From assembly GCA_039183535.1 (NCBI GenBank), contig JBCDBO010000001.1:1-64000 (forward strand): a stretch of 64,000 nucleotides of DNA, in the 5' to 3' direction. Within the stretch, counting starts at the first letter, position 1; each line of letters starts with the position of its first letter. The notes below the pieces were generated by a model. It was not told the DNA's origin. It saw nothing but the letters and a program-made list of their open reading frames with translations, and made no database searches. Both the position numbers and the translations under genes were made by a program. Shown one piece after another: positions 51,748-60,881 of the stretch. Source of the stretch: JBCAXA01 sp039183535. GTDB taxonomy: Bacteria; Pseudomonadota; Gammaproteobacteria; Steroidobacterales; Woeseiaceae.

Positions 51748-52501
51748 CGATTCGGCGAGTGCCTTTACGGCAATGCATAAGCGAGGCAATCCTCTCGTTC
51801 TCTATAACATCTGGGATGCCGGTAGCGCCTGCGCTGTCGTTCGGGCCGGCGCCACCGCCGTCGCGACCGGCAGTGCGTCGGTGGCTGCTGCTCACGGCTA
51901 CGATGATGGCGAAGCATTACCCCTGGCGGAGCTGAAGGCAACGATTGAGCGGATCACAGCGGCGGTCACGGTACCGATTTCGGTCGACATGGAATCGGGC
52001 TACGGCGAGTCGCCTGGCACGGTCGGGCAAACGGCGGTGGTATTGGCCGCTGCTGGCGCCGTTGGTTGTAACTTTGAAGACCAGCGAATTGCACGTGGCG
52101 GAGTTTTTTCAATAGCTACCCAATGTGACCGGCTCGCCGGTATCCGCACCGCTTTGGCTGACGCTAACTTACCGATGCATATCAACGCACGGACCGATGT
52201 GTTTTTACAGCAACCGGATCAGACCCAGCATCGCGATCTATTACCGGCCGCTATCGATCGCGCAAAGGCCTACGCAGAGGCTGGGGCCGACAGCTTTTTC
52301 GCGCCTTGGCTCGCGGACATTGGGCTGATCGAGACACTCTGCGAGAGCGTTCCACTACCGGTTAACATCATGTGGCGCGATGGTGTTGCCGCCATAGCGG
52401 ATCTCGCCCGCGCGGGTGTCGCTAGAGTCAGCTACGGCCCGGGCCCCTATCGACAAGTCATCGCCGGACTCGAAGCGGCTGCAGCGGCCGTTTACCGGTG
52501 A
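51737..52501 (+). CDS. Isocitrate lyase/phosphoenolpyruvate mutase family protein
   Basis: This 254-residue cytoplasmic enzyme has the isocitrate lyase/PEP mutase barrel: YNIWDAGSACAVVRAGATAVATGS near the start, VPISVDMESGYGES with metal-binding acids, GCNFEDQRIA at the active-site loop, and INARTDVFL. The usual KKCG[HL]-type signature of isocitrate lyase is absent, as in the small oxaloacetate- or methylisocitrate-lyase-like members. The substrate is likely a 2-oxo or 3-carboxy acid but is undetermined. It overlaps ada by 11 nt on the same strand; the association may be only positional. Confidence 0.87.
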   Translation: MTNSDSASAFTAMHKRGNPLVLYNIWDAGSACAVVRAGATAVATGSASVAAAHGYDDGEALPLAELKATIERITAAVTVPISVDMESGYGESPGTVGQTAVVLAAAGAVGCNFEDQRIARGGVFSIATQCDRLAGIRTALADANLPMHINARTDVFLQQPDQTQHRDLLPAAIDRAKAYAEAGADSFFAPWLADIGLIETLCESVPLPVNIMWRDGVAAIADLARAGVARVSYGPGPYRQVIAGLEAAAAAVYR

Positions 52502-52506
52502 GCGCA

Positions 52507-52644
52507 ATCGGGCCGGGACGGCCCTCCTACATCTTCGCTTGTCGTTAGCGCCTAACCCCGCCGCATCGGGCCGGGACGGCCCTCCTACATCGTCGTTTGT
52601 CGTGGACGCCAGAACACACTGTAGGAGCGGCGTCTCGCCGCGAT
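52507..52644. repeat. REP palindrome cluster 1 (three units)
   Basis: Three 25-nt palindromic units sit at 52507-52531 and 52565-52589 (minus orientation) and 52620-52644 (plus), spaced 55-58 nt. Each reads TGTAGGA, a 6-nt stem arm, a 3-nt loop, the complementary arm and GAT. The minus units have the stem GGGCCG/CGGCCC with loop TCC; the plus unit has GCGGCG/CGCCGC with loop TCT. The GTAG head is typical of REP elements mobilised by RAYT transposases. No RAYT gene is in the window. The rest of the 400-nt stretch from 52502 to 52900 shows no gene and must include the promoter of the TonB receptor. Confidence 0.88.
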
Positions 52645-52900
52645 CAGCCGCGGCCAATATCAACATCGATGGCTGCGATCAACGCGACGCTAGCGCTGGA
52701 TCAGTCTTCACGCGTTAACACCATCCGGTTGAATTCACGTCAAACCTCGCATGCCCCGCGTTGCACTAGTGGCAATACCCTATTGCGCACCGCATCAGTG
52801 CAAGGAGATCACGTGATTTTGTTGGCGGTCGTATGCGACACTCGAATTGGGAAGGGAGCAGGTCAACGTCTGAATGCCTAGACGAGAAAGGGCCGCCGCA

Positions 52901-55900
52901 ATGCATCGGAGTAAAAACTTGCCCGATCTTGCGGCTCGGTCACCAATTTACATAAGCGCTGCGACGTTATTTTTTTGCTTGATGGTCGATGCGAGCGCTG
53001 ATAGCGACACCGCTATTGAAGAGATCGTTGTTACCGGCACACGGCTTACGCGCGATATAAATCTCGCGGCCGCGCAACCTGTGCAAACGGTAACAGCCGA
53101 GCAAATTGCGCTCAGCGGTGAATTTGAAGTGGCAGATATCATCAATGACCTACCGGCTTTGGCGACATCGTCGACCGCTGAGCAATCGTTCGGCTCGCAA
53201 GGGTTTACCGGCATCAACACAAACGTGCTGACGCTGCGTGCACTCGGACCGAACAGAACGTTGGTGTTGGTGAACGGGCGGCGTCACGTACCTGGGCAAC
53301 CGGGTTCTAGTGCGGTGGATATTGGCTCAATCGCGCCGGGTCTCATCGAACGGGTCGAAGTGTTCACTGGCGGCGCATCGGCTGTCTACGGTGCAGATGC
53401 GGTTACCGGGGTGGTTAACTTCGTCCTCAAAGACGGCTATGAAGGCTTAGAGTTAGACGCACTCACGGGCTTATCGGGTGAAGGCGATGGCGAGCAAACA
53501 ACGCTGTCCGCGTTATGGGGCCAGAACTTTGCCGACGATCGAGGCAACGTAACGATCTCGGCGACCTTTCAAAACGACGCCGGTTTACTCAATAGCGACA
53601 GGCCTGATGAATTTTTCGGCAGTGCTCGACCGTTGCCGAATCCCGCACTGCGGTTTCAGCGTGGCGACGTTTCGACGCTGGCGACACCGAATCTCGCCGC
53701 ATTTCTTGATCCGAACGTGACCGGCTTGTTTCCTGTCGGCCTACAAATTCCAGGCGCTGCGGTTTTCAGCGCTAACTATGAGTTGGTCTTCGGCGTTGCA
53801 CCATCGCTAACAAGCGCTGAACAAGCACTGTTTGCTCGTGCGGCCAATGCGCCGCCGTTCGCGCTGATGCAAGGAGCATCGTTTCCGATTTCGGGTCCCT
53901 ATGGCCGGATAATTCCCGGCAACCCGTATAACTTCCAAGGATTTAGTGCCCAGACACCGATTGACCTAAACGGCAATGGTACGCCGGACTGCCTGGATTC
54001 CTTTACTGGCTACAACTCGACGTTTTCACCGGCTGCGCTTGGTGTCATTGGCGGTTGCTGGAACGTCAGTGCGAATGGCACCTACGCGCCGGTCATCGAT
54101 GGGCTGATCGCCAGCAATGCGGACGGGTTCTTTGGCGACAGCTTCAGCGCACTAACGCGGGTCCCAGACGAACTCATTAATGAAAACGAGCGATTAACGC
54201 TCAACGTGCTTGGCGATTACGCCTTCAATGAACGTATTCGGCTTTTCTGGGAAGCGAAGTACTCGCAACAGTCATTTAATAACAGACAACAAGCAAACAC
54301 ATTCTGGGACAGCTTGTTCGGTGCGGCCGATAACCCGTTCCTACCGGATTTTATTCAACCGGTGGCGCAGGCGACCGGTGGTGTGGCGATCACGATTGAT
54401 CCGGTGATTAACAACCCGAGCGGCGAATTCGAATACACGACGGAGCGCTTCGTCGTCGGTATAGATGGCGAGCTAAGCAGCAACTGGCAGTACGAGGCAT
54501 CGGTCAATTATGGGCGCTTTGTCGACGAGTCAATCTCCCGTAACGACATCATCGTCGATCGCTGGTTTGCCGCAATCGATGCAGTGACGGACCCAGCGAC
54601 AGGTCAAGCGACCTGCCGTAGCGAACTCGACCCAACGGTGCCACTGATCACAACGCCGTTCAATTTCCCGGCGTTCGACCCGGGTTACTTCACGTTCACG
54701 CCTGGCTCTGGTGAGTGTGTACCGCTCAACATTTGGCAAGGCGCGGTCGGCGTCAATCCGGCGGCGCTCGATTGGGTAACCATCGACAGTCCATCAAAAT
54801 TGACACTGGAACAATTCGTTGTAACAGCCTTCGCTCGCGGAGACTCATCCGACTGGTTTGAGCTACCCGGCGGGCCTGCGAAGTTGCTGGCTGGATTCGA
54901 GTACCGCGACGAATCGTCGGATAATCGGCTGAGTCCGTTCATAGAAGGCGTTTTACCGGGTACGGCAACGATACCGGCCGGCACGAATATCGCGTCCATC
55001 AGTGCCAACGGATCGCCAGTTTTTCCGGCGATTGAAACGCGGCGCTCTGAGAGCGGCGACTACAGTGTAGCCGACGTTTTTTTCGAGGCATCGTTACCGA
55101 TACTCATCGATCGACCCGGCGCTCGTGAACTCACCATCGAAACGGCGTTGCGATTTTCGGATTATTCGACAGTTGGAAATGCCACGACGTGGAAATCAAA
55201 CGTCATCTACGCACCGACAAATTTCCTTGCGCTTCGCGGCGGCTTTGCGCGCGCCGTCCGTGCACCGAACATCACTGAGTTATTTGCGCCTGAACAAAGC
55301 TCTGGATTTTTTGTCTTCGACCCGTGCGACGTGCAGAGTCTAGCCGCGCTAGCCGCGGCCGATGCCAACTTGGCGGCGCAGACGGAGTCGAATTGTGCGG
55401 CAACGTTCGCCGCCATAGGGCTTGATCCGTTCGATCCAGTCACCGGTGCCTATCAATTCGTTAACCCTAATCAGGGCGCAGTCAACGGTCGTAGCGGCGG
55501 CAATCCAGAACTTCGTGAAGAAACGGCTGATACGATCACGATTGGTTTTGTTATTGAACCGTTAGCTTGGAACGGATTCAGTCTGTCAGCCGACTACTGG
55601 AACATTGAAATTGAGGATGCGATCGGCTTCGTCGCCCCGGAAGACATCGTTGATGGCTGCTACATAGGCGCGAGTCTGAATCAGAATTTCTGCCAGTTTT
55701 CTTCGCGCAATACCGACGTTAACTCCATTTTCTTCGGTGGGCTTAATTCGATTGAGTCAACGAACGTCAACTTCGCTCAACTCGAGGCCGCCGGCATCGA
55801 TGTCGATATCCGCTCGCGATTCTTGGTACGGAATCAGGAGTTTCAAGTCGGGCTTGGCGCGACACGGTTACTAACATCGGAGGCGGCCGACAATCCGCTG

Positions 55901-56260
55901 GCACCGGCAGAGGTAGACTCGTCGCTTGGTGAATTCCAGCGGCCGAAGTGGTCGGGCAACGTATTCATCGATTGGCGCTTCGATAAATTCGTCGCGCAAT
56001 GGCAGTCTCGCTACACCGGCAAGCAGCTACTGCCCTTCGCTACCAATGAGACCTTTCTGCAGACCTTCGGCCCCAGCGTTGAAGTTGATGCCACCTGGGT
56101 GCACGATCTCACGGGTGCCGTGCAAGTGAACGACCGTTGGCGTTTGTCTGGCGGTGTTCGAAATGTCAATGACGAACGTCCGTTCCTCACGGAAATCGCC
56201 TACCCAGCGAGCGTACGCGGCCGCTACTTTTTCGTTGGTATCGAGTGGCTGGCTCTCTAG
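52901..56260 (+). CDS. TonB-dependent outer-membrane receptor
   Basis: This large receptor of about 1119 residues has a signal peptide and a short EEIVVTGTRLT TonB-box-like start. Its plug domain (about 50-170) contains NVLTLRALGPNRTLVLVNGRR and GSIAPGLIERVEVFTGGASAVYGADAVTGVVNFVLK, and a 22-strand barrel follows, ending in the aromatic strand GRYFFVGIEWLAL. The length and plug style match Xanthomonadales-like oligopeptide or carbohydrate receptors rather than siderophore receptors; the ligand is not determinable. The ATG at 52901 is chosen because a GAAAGGG lies ahead of it; an in-frame ATG at 52874 gives nine extra residues. It has REP clusters upstream and beyond the next gene, and its stop overlaps the convergent PD40 gene. 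Confidence 0.93.
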   Translation: MHRSKNLPDLAARSPIYISAATLFFCLMVDASADSDTAIEEIVVTGTRLTRDINLAAAQPVQTVTAEQIALSGEFEVADIINDLPALATSSTAEQSFGSQGFTGINTNVLTLRALGPNRTLVLVNGRRHVPGQPGSSAVDIGSIAPGLIERVEVFTGGASAVYGADAVTGVVNFVLKDGYEGLELDALTGLSGEGDGEQTTLSALWGQNFADDRGNVTISATFQNDAGLLNSDRPDEFFGSARPLPNPALRFQRGDVSTLATPNLAAFLDPNVTGLFPVGLQIPGAAVFSANYELVFGVAPSLTSAEQALFARAANAPPFALMQGASFPISGPYGRIIPGNPYNFQGFSAQTPIDLNGNGTPDCLDSFTGYNSTFSPAALGVIGGCWNVSANGTYAPVIDGLIASNADGFFGDSFSALTRVPDELINENERLTLNVLGDYAFNERIRLFWEAKYSQQSFNNRQQANTFWDSLFGAADNPFLPDFIQPVAQATGGVAITIDPVINNPSGEFEYTTERFVVGIDGELSSNWQYEASVNYGRFVDESISRNDIIVDRWFAAIDAVTDPATGQATCRSELDPTVPLITTPFNFPAFDPGYFTFTPGSGECVPLNIWQGAVGVNPAALDWVTIDSPSKLTLEQFVVTAFARGDSSDWFELPGGPAKLLAGFEYRDESSDNRLSPFIEGVLPGTATIPAGTNIASISANGSPVFPAIETRRSESGDYSVADVFFEASLPILIDRPGARELTIETALRFSDYSTVGNATTWKSNVIYAPTNFLALRGGFARAVRAPNITELFAPEQSSGFFVFDPCDVQSLAALAAADANLAAQTESNCAATFAAIGLDPFDPVTGAYQFVNPNQGAVNGRSGGNPELREETADTITIGFVIEPLAWNGFSLSADYWNIEIEDAIGFVAPEDIVDGCYIGASLNQNFCQFSSRNTDVNSIFFGGLNSIESTNVNFAQLEAAGIDVDIRSRFLVRNQEFQVGLGATRLLTSEAADNPLAPAEVDSSLGEFQRPKWSGNVFIDWRFDKFVAQWQSRYTGKQLLPFATNETFLQTFGPSVEVDATWVHDLTGAVQVNDRWRLSGGVRNVNDERPFLTEIAYPASVRGRYFFVGIEWLAL

Positions 56261-58338
56261 CGAACCGGCTCACCCCATTCGATCATGACAAGATCGCTAC
56301 CGGCCCGGTCAATGCGGTTGTAGATTACCCACTGACCGTCGGGTGATACGGCTAGCTGCGGCGTGCTGTTTGGAATTTGATCGAGCGGGATTGGTTGGTC
56401 GACCATGGCTAACAGCTCGGTCTCGCCCGTCGCTTTGTTTTTGAAGCGGATACTAAGATCACGACAATCGAGATAAACAACGTTGTCGCGCCATATCGTC
56501 CAACCGCTGTTATGCGCCGTACAAATACCATCGCTGTGGTAGCGCAACTCAACGCGCTGGTCGCTGCCATCGGCTGCGAGACTGGCTACGTCACCGTCCG
56601 GCGTCAGCACATAAATACGACCGTCACTACCGACCTCAGGGCGGAGCAAGCAGGGTGCAACCAACTCCGCCGCGGCGCTCGTTAAGTCGTGACGCCAGAC
56701 ATCGAATGGACACGTCGACCCCGGCGAGCGGACGTAGAGCACAGAGTCACCCGTCGAATCGTACGAACCCGCGAGCGAATTGACAGCCTCGTCGCCCACC
56801 ATAAGCCTTGGAATGCCACCTAGTTTGTCGACGGCGTAGAGCTTCGATGTCGCATTGTCGAGTCGTACCGCTTGGGGTGAACCCGGTGCAATAAACGACG
56901 ACACGACGAGCGACGAACTGTCTGGCGCCCAATTGGGGAAATTGGCGAAACCGAAGTTCGTGATCCGACGAGACTGACTGCCATCTGCACGCGCTACCCA
57001 AATTTCCCATGCGCCGGATTGATTCGACATGTAGGCGATCGATTGCCCGTCCGGTGAATACGTTGGCCCTCCCTCATCGCCGGTCGAGTTGATCAAGCGC
57101 GATGGCTCAAAATCACGATCGACGGACGCAGGCCCTGGGTATCGCCATAAGCTGTGATCGACGAAAAGCTCCTCGTAAACGAGACGATTGCCGCGTCGAG
57201 ACGTCGCAATGTACTCAGCGTCTGCACCAAACGGTGCAAGTTTCAATTGCGCAGACTCGGTATCCACTTGCACCAGTTGCCGTGCACCGGCAACAAACCC
57301 TAGCGGGGCCAGCAAAGTGCGCTCATTTAGCCAAGCAATGTGCGCAACTTGCCACTCCTCATTGTCTGGCGTGACGCAACGAACCTCGGTTGTCGCCACG
57401 TCATACACGCAGATTCGTCGACCACCTTGGAAAACTTGCCTAATGAATGCGACCCGAGTGCTATCTGGACTGAATCGAGCCGCGAAGTCGAAATGGCCTT
57501 GATTGGTTGGTGTCGCTTGGGTCGTCGAGCCATCGAGAGCCGAGATCAAATAGATCTGCGCGCTGCGCTCCTCGGGGGGCGAGCCGTTAATCGCCAACCA
57601 TTGTCCGTCTGCCGACCAGTCTAGATTTGCGATGCGCTCGATTCCGAGACCGCGAAGGTTTGTCAGCAGGGCATCGCTACCGGTCACGACAGACCGAATC
57701 ATGATTTTTTCGCCGGGCGAATCAGCGCTCGGCGGCGACCCGGAGATGTAGGCAATGCGCGTTCCGTCCCCGGACCACACCGGCCACTGATCGGCACTAT
57801 CAGGTCGCTCGATGCGGGTTGATTGTCCGCTCGCAATCTCTAGCAGGTAAATATCACTAACCGGCTCCGTGGGGCTGGCGTGGGCGTAGGCCACGACATT
57901 GCCATCCGGCGACAATGCGGGATAGAACTCGTAACCATCCGTTGCCGTAAGCGGCCGCCGACGAATATCGTCGAACACCACAGCGGCGGCTGGTCCGTCA
58001 GCATTCGGTTGCAAGTACAAGGTAATGGCCACGCCAGCGGACGCGACTGTTGCGACACTAAGCACGCCGATCAGTGCGCTAACACGCCCTGTTGCAACCC
58101 GGCGAATTCGGCCATCCTGGATATCGAACAACCAGGCAAGCAATACCGCCAGGGGAAAACCAGCGATGAAAACGATAACGAGACTGGTACCGATCCACTG
58201 AGGCGCACCGAGGCGGTCAAATACGGTTAGTAGGATCTCGATACTCGCCCAGGCCAATGCCACATAAACAGCAAGCGTGCGGAATACGCGTCGTTTGCGG
58301 AGCTCGCTGTAGATCGAATTTTTTTCAGTCACGCTCAT
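56257..58338 (-). CDS. Membrane protein with PD40/TolB-like beta-propeller
   Basis: This 693-residue protein opens with a cytoplasmic stretch and then ELRKRRVFRTLAVYVALAWASIEILLTVFDRLG, an N-terminal region recurrent in gammaproteobacterial TPR, cyclase and PD40 proteins. About three transmembrane helices follow (about 22-40, 49-70 and 86-107). The periplasmic part (about 125-693) carries repeated PD40 strands (YPALSPDGNVVAYA, PVWSGDGTRIAYI, PTYSPDGQSIAYMSNQSGAWEIWVARADG, NWAPDSSSLVVSS, LAVSPDGQWVIYN), a beta-propeller related to TolB. A sensory or peptide-binding role is possible. It converges on the TonB receptor with a 4-nt overlap. Confidence 0.85.
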   Translation of the reverse strand: MSVTEKNSIYSELRKRRVFRTLAVYVALAWASIEILLTVFDRLGAPQWIGTSLVIVFIAGFPLAVLLAWLFDIQDGRIRRVATGRVSALIGVLSVATVASAGVAITLYLQPNADGPAAAVVFDDIRRRPLTATDGYEFYPALSPDGNVVAYAHASPTEPVSDIYLLEIASGQSTRIERPDSADQWPVWSGDGTRIAYISGSPPSADSPGEKIMIRSVVTGSDALLTNLRGLGIERIANLDWSADGQWLAINGSPPEERSAQIYLISALDGSTTQATPTNQGHFDFAARFSPDSTRVAFIRQVFQGGRRICVYDVATTEVRCVTPDNEEWQVAHIAWLNERTLLAPLGFVAGARQLVQVDTESAQLKLAPFGADAEYIATSRRGNRLVYEELFVDHSLWRYPGPASVDRDFEPSRLINSTGDEGGPTYSPDGQSIAYMSNQSGAWEIWVARADGSQSRRITNFGFANFPNWAPDSSSLVVSSFIAPGSPQAVRLDNATSKLYAVDKLGGIPRLMVGDEAVNSLAGSYDSTGDSVLYVRSPGSTCPFDVWRHDLTSAAAELVAPCLLRPEVGSDGRIYVLTPDGDVASLAADGSDQRVELRYHSDGICTAHNSGWTIWRDNVVYLDCRDLSIRFKNKATGETELLAMVDQPIPLDQIPNSTPQLAVSPDGQWVIYNRIDRAGSDLVMIEWGEPVR

Positions 58339-58399
58339 CGTTGGCCCTGCGATTACTTCCGTAATGATCAGCTTTGTCGCCGCTTAACGCCAGAGGGGC

Positions 58400-58533
58400 A
58401 TCGGGCCGGGACGGCCCTCCTACACCGGCGTTCACCCCCTCGCCAAACCCCGCTGTAGGCGCGGCGTCTCGCCGCGATTTAACCGCGGCTAACATCGACG
58501 CGGCCTTCATCGGGCCGAGACGGCCCTCCTACA
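58400..58533. repeat. REP palindrome cluster 2 (three units)
   Basis: Three units sit at 58400-58424 (minus), 58454-58478 (plus) and 58509-58533 (minus), again spaced 54-55 nt. The minus units have stem GGGCCG/CGGCCC with loops TCC and TCT; the plus unit has stem GCGGCG/CGCCGC with loop TCT and a head variant TGTAGGC. The orientation order is minus, plus, minus, against minus, minus, plus in cluster 1. The cluster fills most of the 215-nt gap between the PD40 gene and pbpC and may act as a terminator or mRNA-stabilising BIME-like element. No gene is seen in the gap. Confidence 0.88.
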
Positions 58534-58553
58534 CTTTTATTCGGCGCTGTGAT

Positions 58554-60881
58554 TCATCGCGCCGCCAGCGGAGCGTTCGCGACATCGAGGTCGATCCCAT
58601 CGCTACGGCCGAGATCATCAACGACCAATACTCGGTAACTGCCGGGTAATGGGTCCCAAATGTACGGCTTGTCGCTCGGGCTTTGGCCGATAAACTGATC
58701 ATTGGCGAACCAATACACTCGCGTGGCATCGCCATCGGTGGCCGCCATTAATGCGATACCGTCATCGGTTCGATCTACGCGTGCAAACACCGTTTGACCG
58801 TCCTGCGGCGACGTAATCGTTGGTGGTCGACCATGCGCCGCGCGTACCGCCAACGGACATGCTTCGTCCCACGGCGGCGGCGTAGCAACGGCGAATCCCG
58901 CTTGCCGAAACAGTCGAGCGATATCCGATGGCCAAAACTCATAGACCGCCTCGTGCGTTGGCGCTGTACCGATACCGCAGCTACGCCGGTTCGTTTGCGA
59001 GTCGACCTGTATGGCACGGTGAATGCTCGAGACTTTTATCGGCGAGACCCCCGGAACAAACCAACTCTGCGTGATCCGCGGGCAGTGTCGACCTGGGAGA
59101 TCACCAGTTGATGCGCAAACGTCGATCTTGGTGAGATTAAGGCCAGGCGCCGGCTCAAGTGAGCGGCGCGCGGCGGGCTCGATTGCGATCAGATCGTTAA
59201 CGATCTCGAAAAACAACGGCGCGGCGGTGCGCCGTCCAACCAATGCATGGTTGCTGCGCCCGTCGAAGTGCCCAACCCACACCGCGACGACGTACGGACC
59301 GACAACGCCGACTGTCCAAGCATCACGAAACGCATACGACGTGCCGGTTTTCCAAGCAACGTCAGCGTTCGCACCGCCAACGCCAGTTACGTTGTCCCCG
59401 GGCGGCGGGTTGTCGGCCAACATGGCAAGCGTTACAAAACTCGTTTCAGCACTTAGCAAGCGCGCACCGTTAGCGACCGGGTCGTCCACTCGATATCGCA
59501 ATGGTCGATCAACACCACCGTTCGCCAGCATTGCGTAAAGACGAACGAGCTCAGCCATCGTCAACTCATTACCGCCAAGAACAGCCGCCAGACCATAGTG
59601 TGAGGCGCTGCGCAGTCCGCCCACTCCGCCAATGGTTAATAATCGGTGCAAGCGCTCCAGTCCGATGCTCTGCAACAGACGAATCGCCGGAACATTGCGG
59701 CTATAGATCAATGCGTCACGCGCCACTATCGGACCGGCGAAGCCGCGATCGAAATTCTCAGGTGTGTAAGCGGCGAAGCGATACGGTACATCCTTAAGGA
59801 GGGTCATCGGGTGAATGAGGCCATCCTCGAGTGCCAGCGCGTAGACAAACGGCTTCAGCGTCGATCCGGGCGAGCGCTTGGCACGCGTGCCATTGACCTG
59901 ACCGGCGATCGGTACCGAAAAGAAATCGGCCGACCCAACTTCGGCCAGTACGGCCATCTCGCGGGTATCAACGAGCATTACAGCGGCGTTGTCGACGCCG
60001 CTGTCTTTGCGTTGCTCGATGAATTGGCTGACACGTGCCTCTAATCGCCGTTGCCACTGATTATCGAGAGTCAATGCGATCGCAGTGGACGCCGAGTTTG
60101 GCGCCAGCGCGCCGCGTGTGCTGTGCGGCGCAAAAAACGGTAAGGCGCTAGGCTTTCTAACCGTCGGCGTCATCGCAAAACGATGCGCTTGCGCGTCGCT
60201 GACCGGGTAGTACTGTCGCCAGATCGCAAACAAACGTTCGCTGGCCACCCGTAGCGATGCGCGGCGATCATCACGTTGTGGGTTACGTGCAACCGGGTTT
60301 TGCGGGACGACCGCTAATGTGAGCGCTTCATTGACGGTAAGCTCACTCGGGGATTTTCCGAAGTAGATTTGCGCGGCAGTCGCGATGCCCTCGACGTTTC
60401 CGCCATACGGCGCAAGATTAAGGTACGCCTCAAGAATTTCATTCTTTGAATAATGCCGTTCAAGCTGCAGAGCACGCAGTATCTGGACGAGCTTGCCGCG
60501 CGGCGATCGCGTGTCCAGCCCGAAACGCAGTCGTGCCAACTGCATCGTAATCGTCGAACCGCCAACCGGTCGCTGCCGCCGAACGTAGGTTGTCCACGCA
60601 GCCCGAATGAGAGCCGCCGGGTTAACGCCGGGGTGCGAATAAAAATGACGATCTTCATACAGCAAGGTCGCATCAACAGCGCTCGTTGCAACATCATCGA
60701 GCGATGTGCGGAGTCGGTAGCGCTGATCGCCGGCGAGGCTTAGCCGCAACAGTTCGCCGTGCCGATCGACTACGACGACGGAGAACGGGGTCGCACCATA
60801 AAGACTTGGCTGCGGACACCACCACCAAACCCCAGCGCCTAGCGCCGAGATGCAAAACAGAGTAATTAGTCGACGCTTCAC
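58554..60881 (-). CDS. pbpC: Penicillin-binding protein 1C
   Basis: This 775-residue bifunctional peptidoglycan synthase is anchored by an N-terminal helix. The glycosyltransferase domain (about 55-230) has the catalytic E76 in EDRHFYSHPGVNP and the RPVGGSTITMQLAR motif. The transpeptidase domain has the acyl-enzyme Ser340 and Lys343 in SPGSTLKPF, SRN at 394-396 and KTGTS at 511-515. A C-terminal BiPBP-type domain (about 680-775) is as in PbpC. The gene overlaps the upstream alpha-2-macroglobulin gene by 4 nt (ATGA), the classical yfhM-pbpC pairing linking cell-wall repair to protease trapping. Confidence 0.95.
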   Translation of the reverse strand: MKRRLITLFCISALGAGVWWWCPQPSLYGATPFSVVVVDRHGELLRLSLAGDQRYRLRTSLDDVATSAVDATLLYEDRHFYSHPGVNPAALIRAAWTTYVRRQRPVGGSTITMQLARLRFGLDTRSPRGKLVQILRALQLERHYSKNEILEAYLNLAPYGGNVEGIATAAQIYFGKSPSELTVNEALTLAVVPQNPVARNPQRDDRRASLRVASERLFAIWRQYYPVSDAQAHRFAMTPTVRKPSALPFFAPHSTRGALAPNSASTAIALTLDNQWQRRLEARVSQFIEQRKDSGVDNAAVMLVDTREMAVLAEVGSADFFSVPIAGQVNGTRAKRSPGSTLKPFVYALALEDGLIHPMTLLKDVPYRFAAYTPENFDRGFAGPIVARDALIYSRNVPAIRLLQSIGLERLHRLLTIGGVGGLRSASHYGLAAVLGGNELTMAELVRLYAMLANGGVDRPLRYRVDDPVANGARLLSAETSFVTLAMLADNPPPGDNVTGVGGANADVAWKTGTSYAFRDAWTVGVVGPYVVAVWVGHFDGRSNHALVGRRTAAPLFFEIVNDLIAIEPAARRSLEPAPGLNLTKIDVCASTGDLPGRHCPRITQSWFVPGVSPIKVSSIHRAIQVDSQTNRRSCGIGTAPTHEAVYEFWPSDIARLFRQAGFAVATPPPWDEACPLAVRAAHGRPPTITSPQDGQTVFARVDRTDDGIALMAATDGDATRVYWFANDQFIGQSPSDKPYIWDPLPGSYRVLVVDDLGRSDGIDLDVANAPLAAR

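Noticed and set aside
52507..52644. Regularly spaced repeats resembling a short CRISPR array
   Set aside because: Only three units, in mixed orientation and each a palindrome with two stem types; no cas genes nearby. REP elements explain them better.
52597..52881. Short frames inside the REP cluster and TonB receptor upstream region
   Set aside because: They are made of REP sequence or promoter DNA and encode no recognisable protein.
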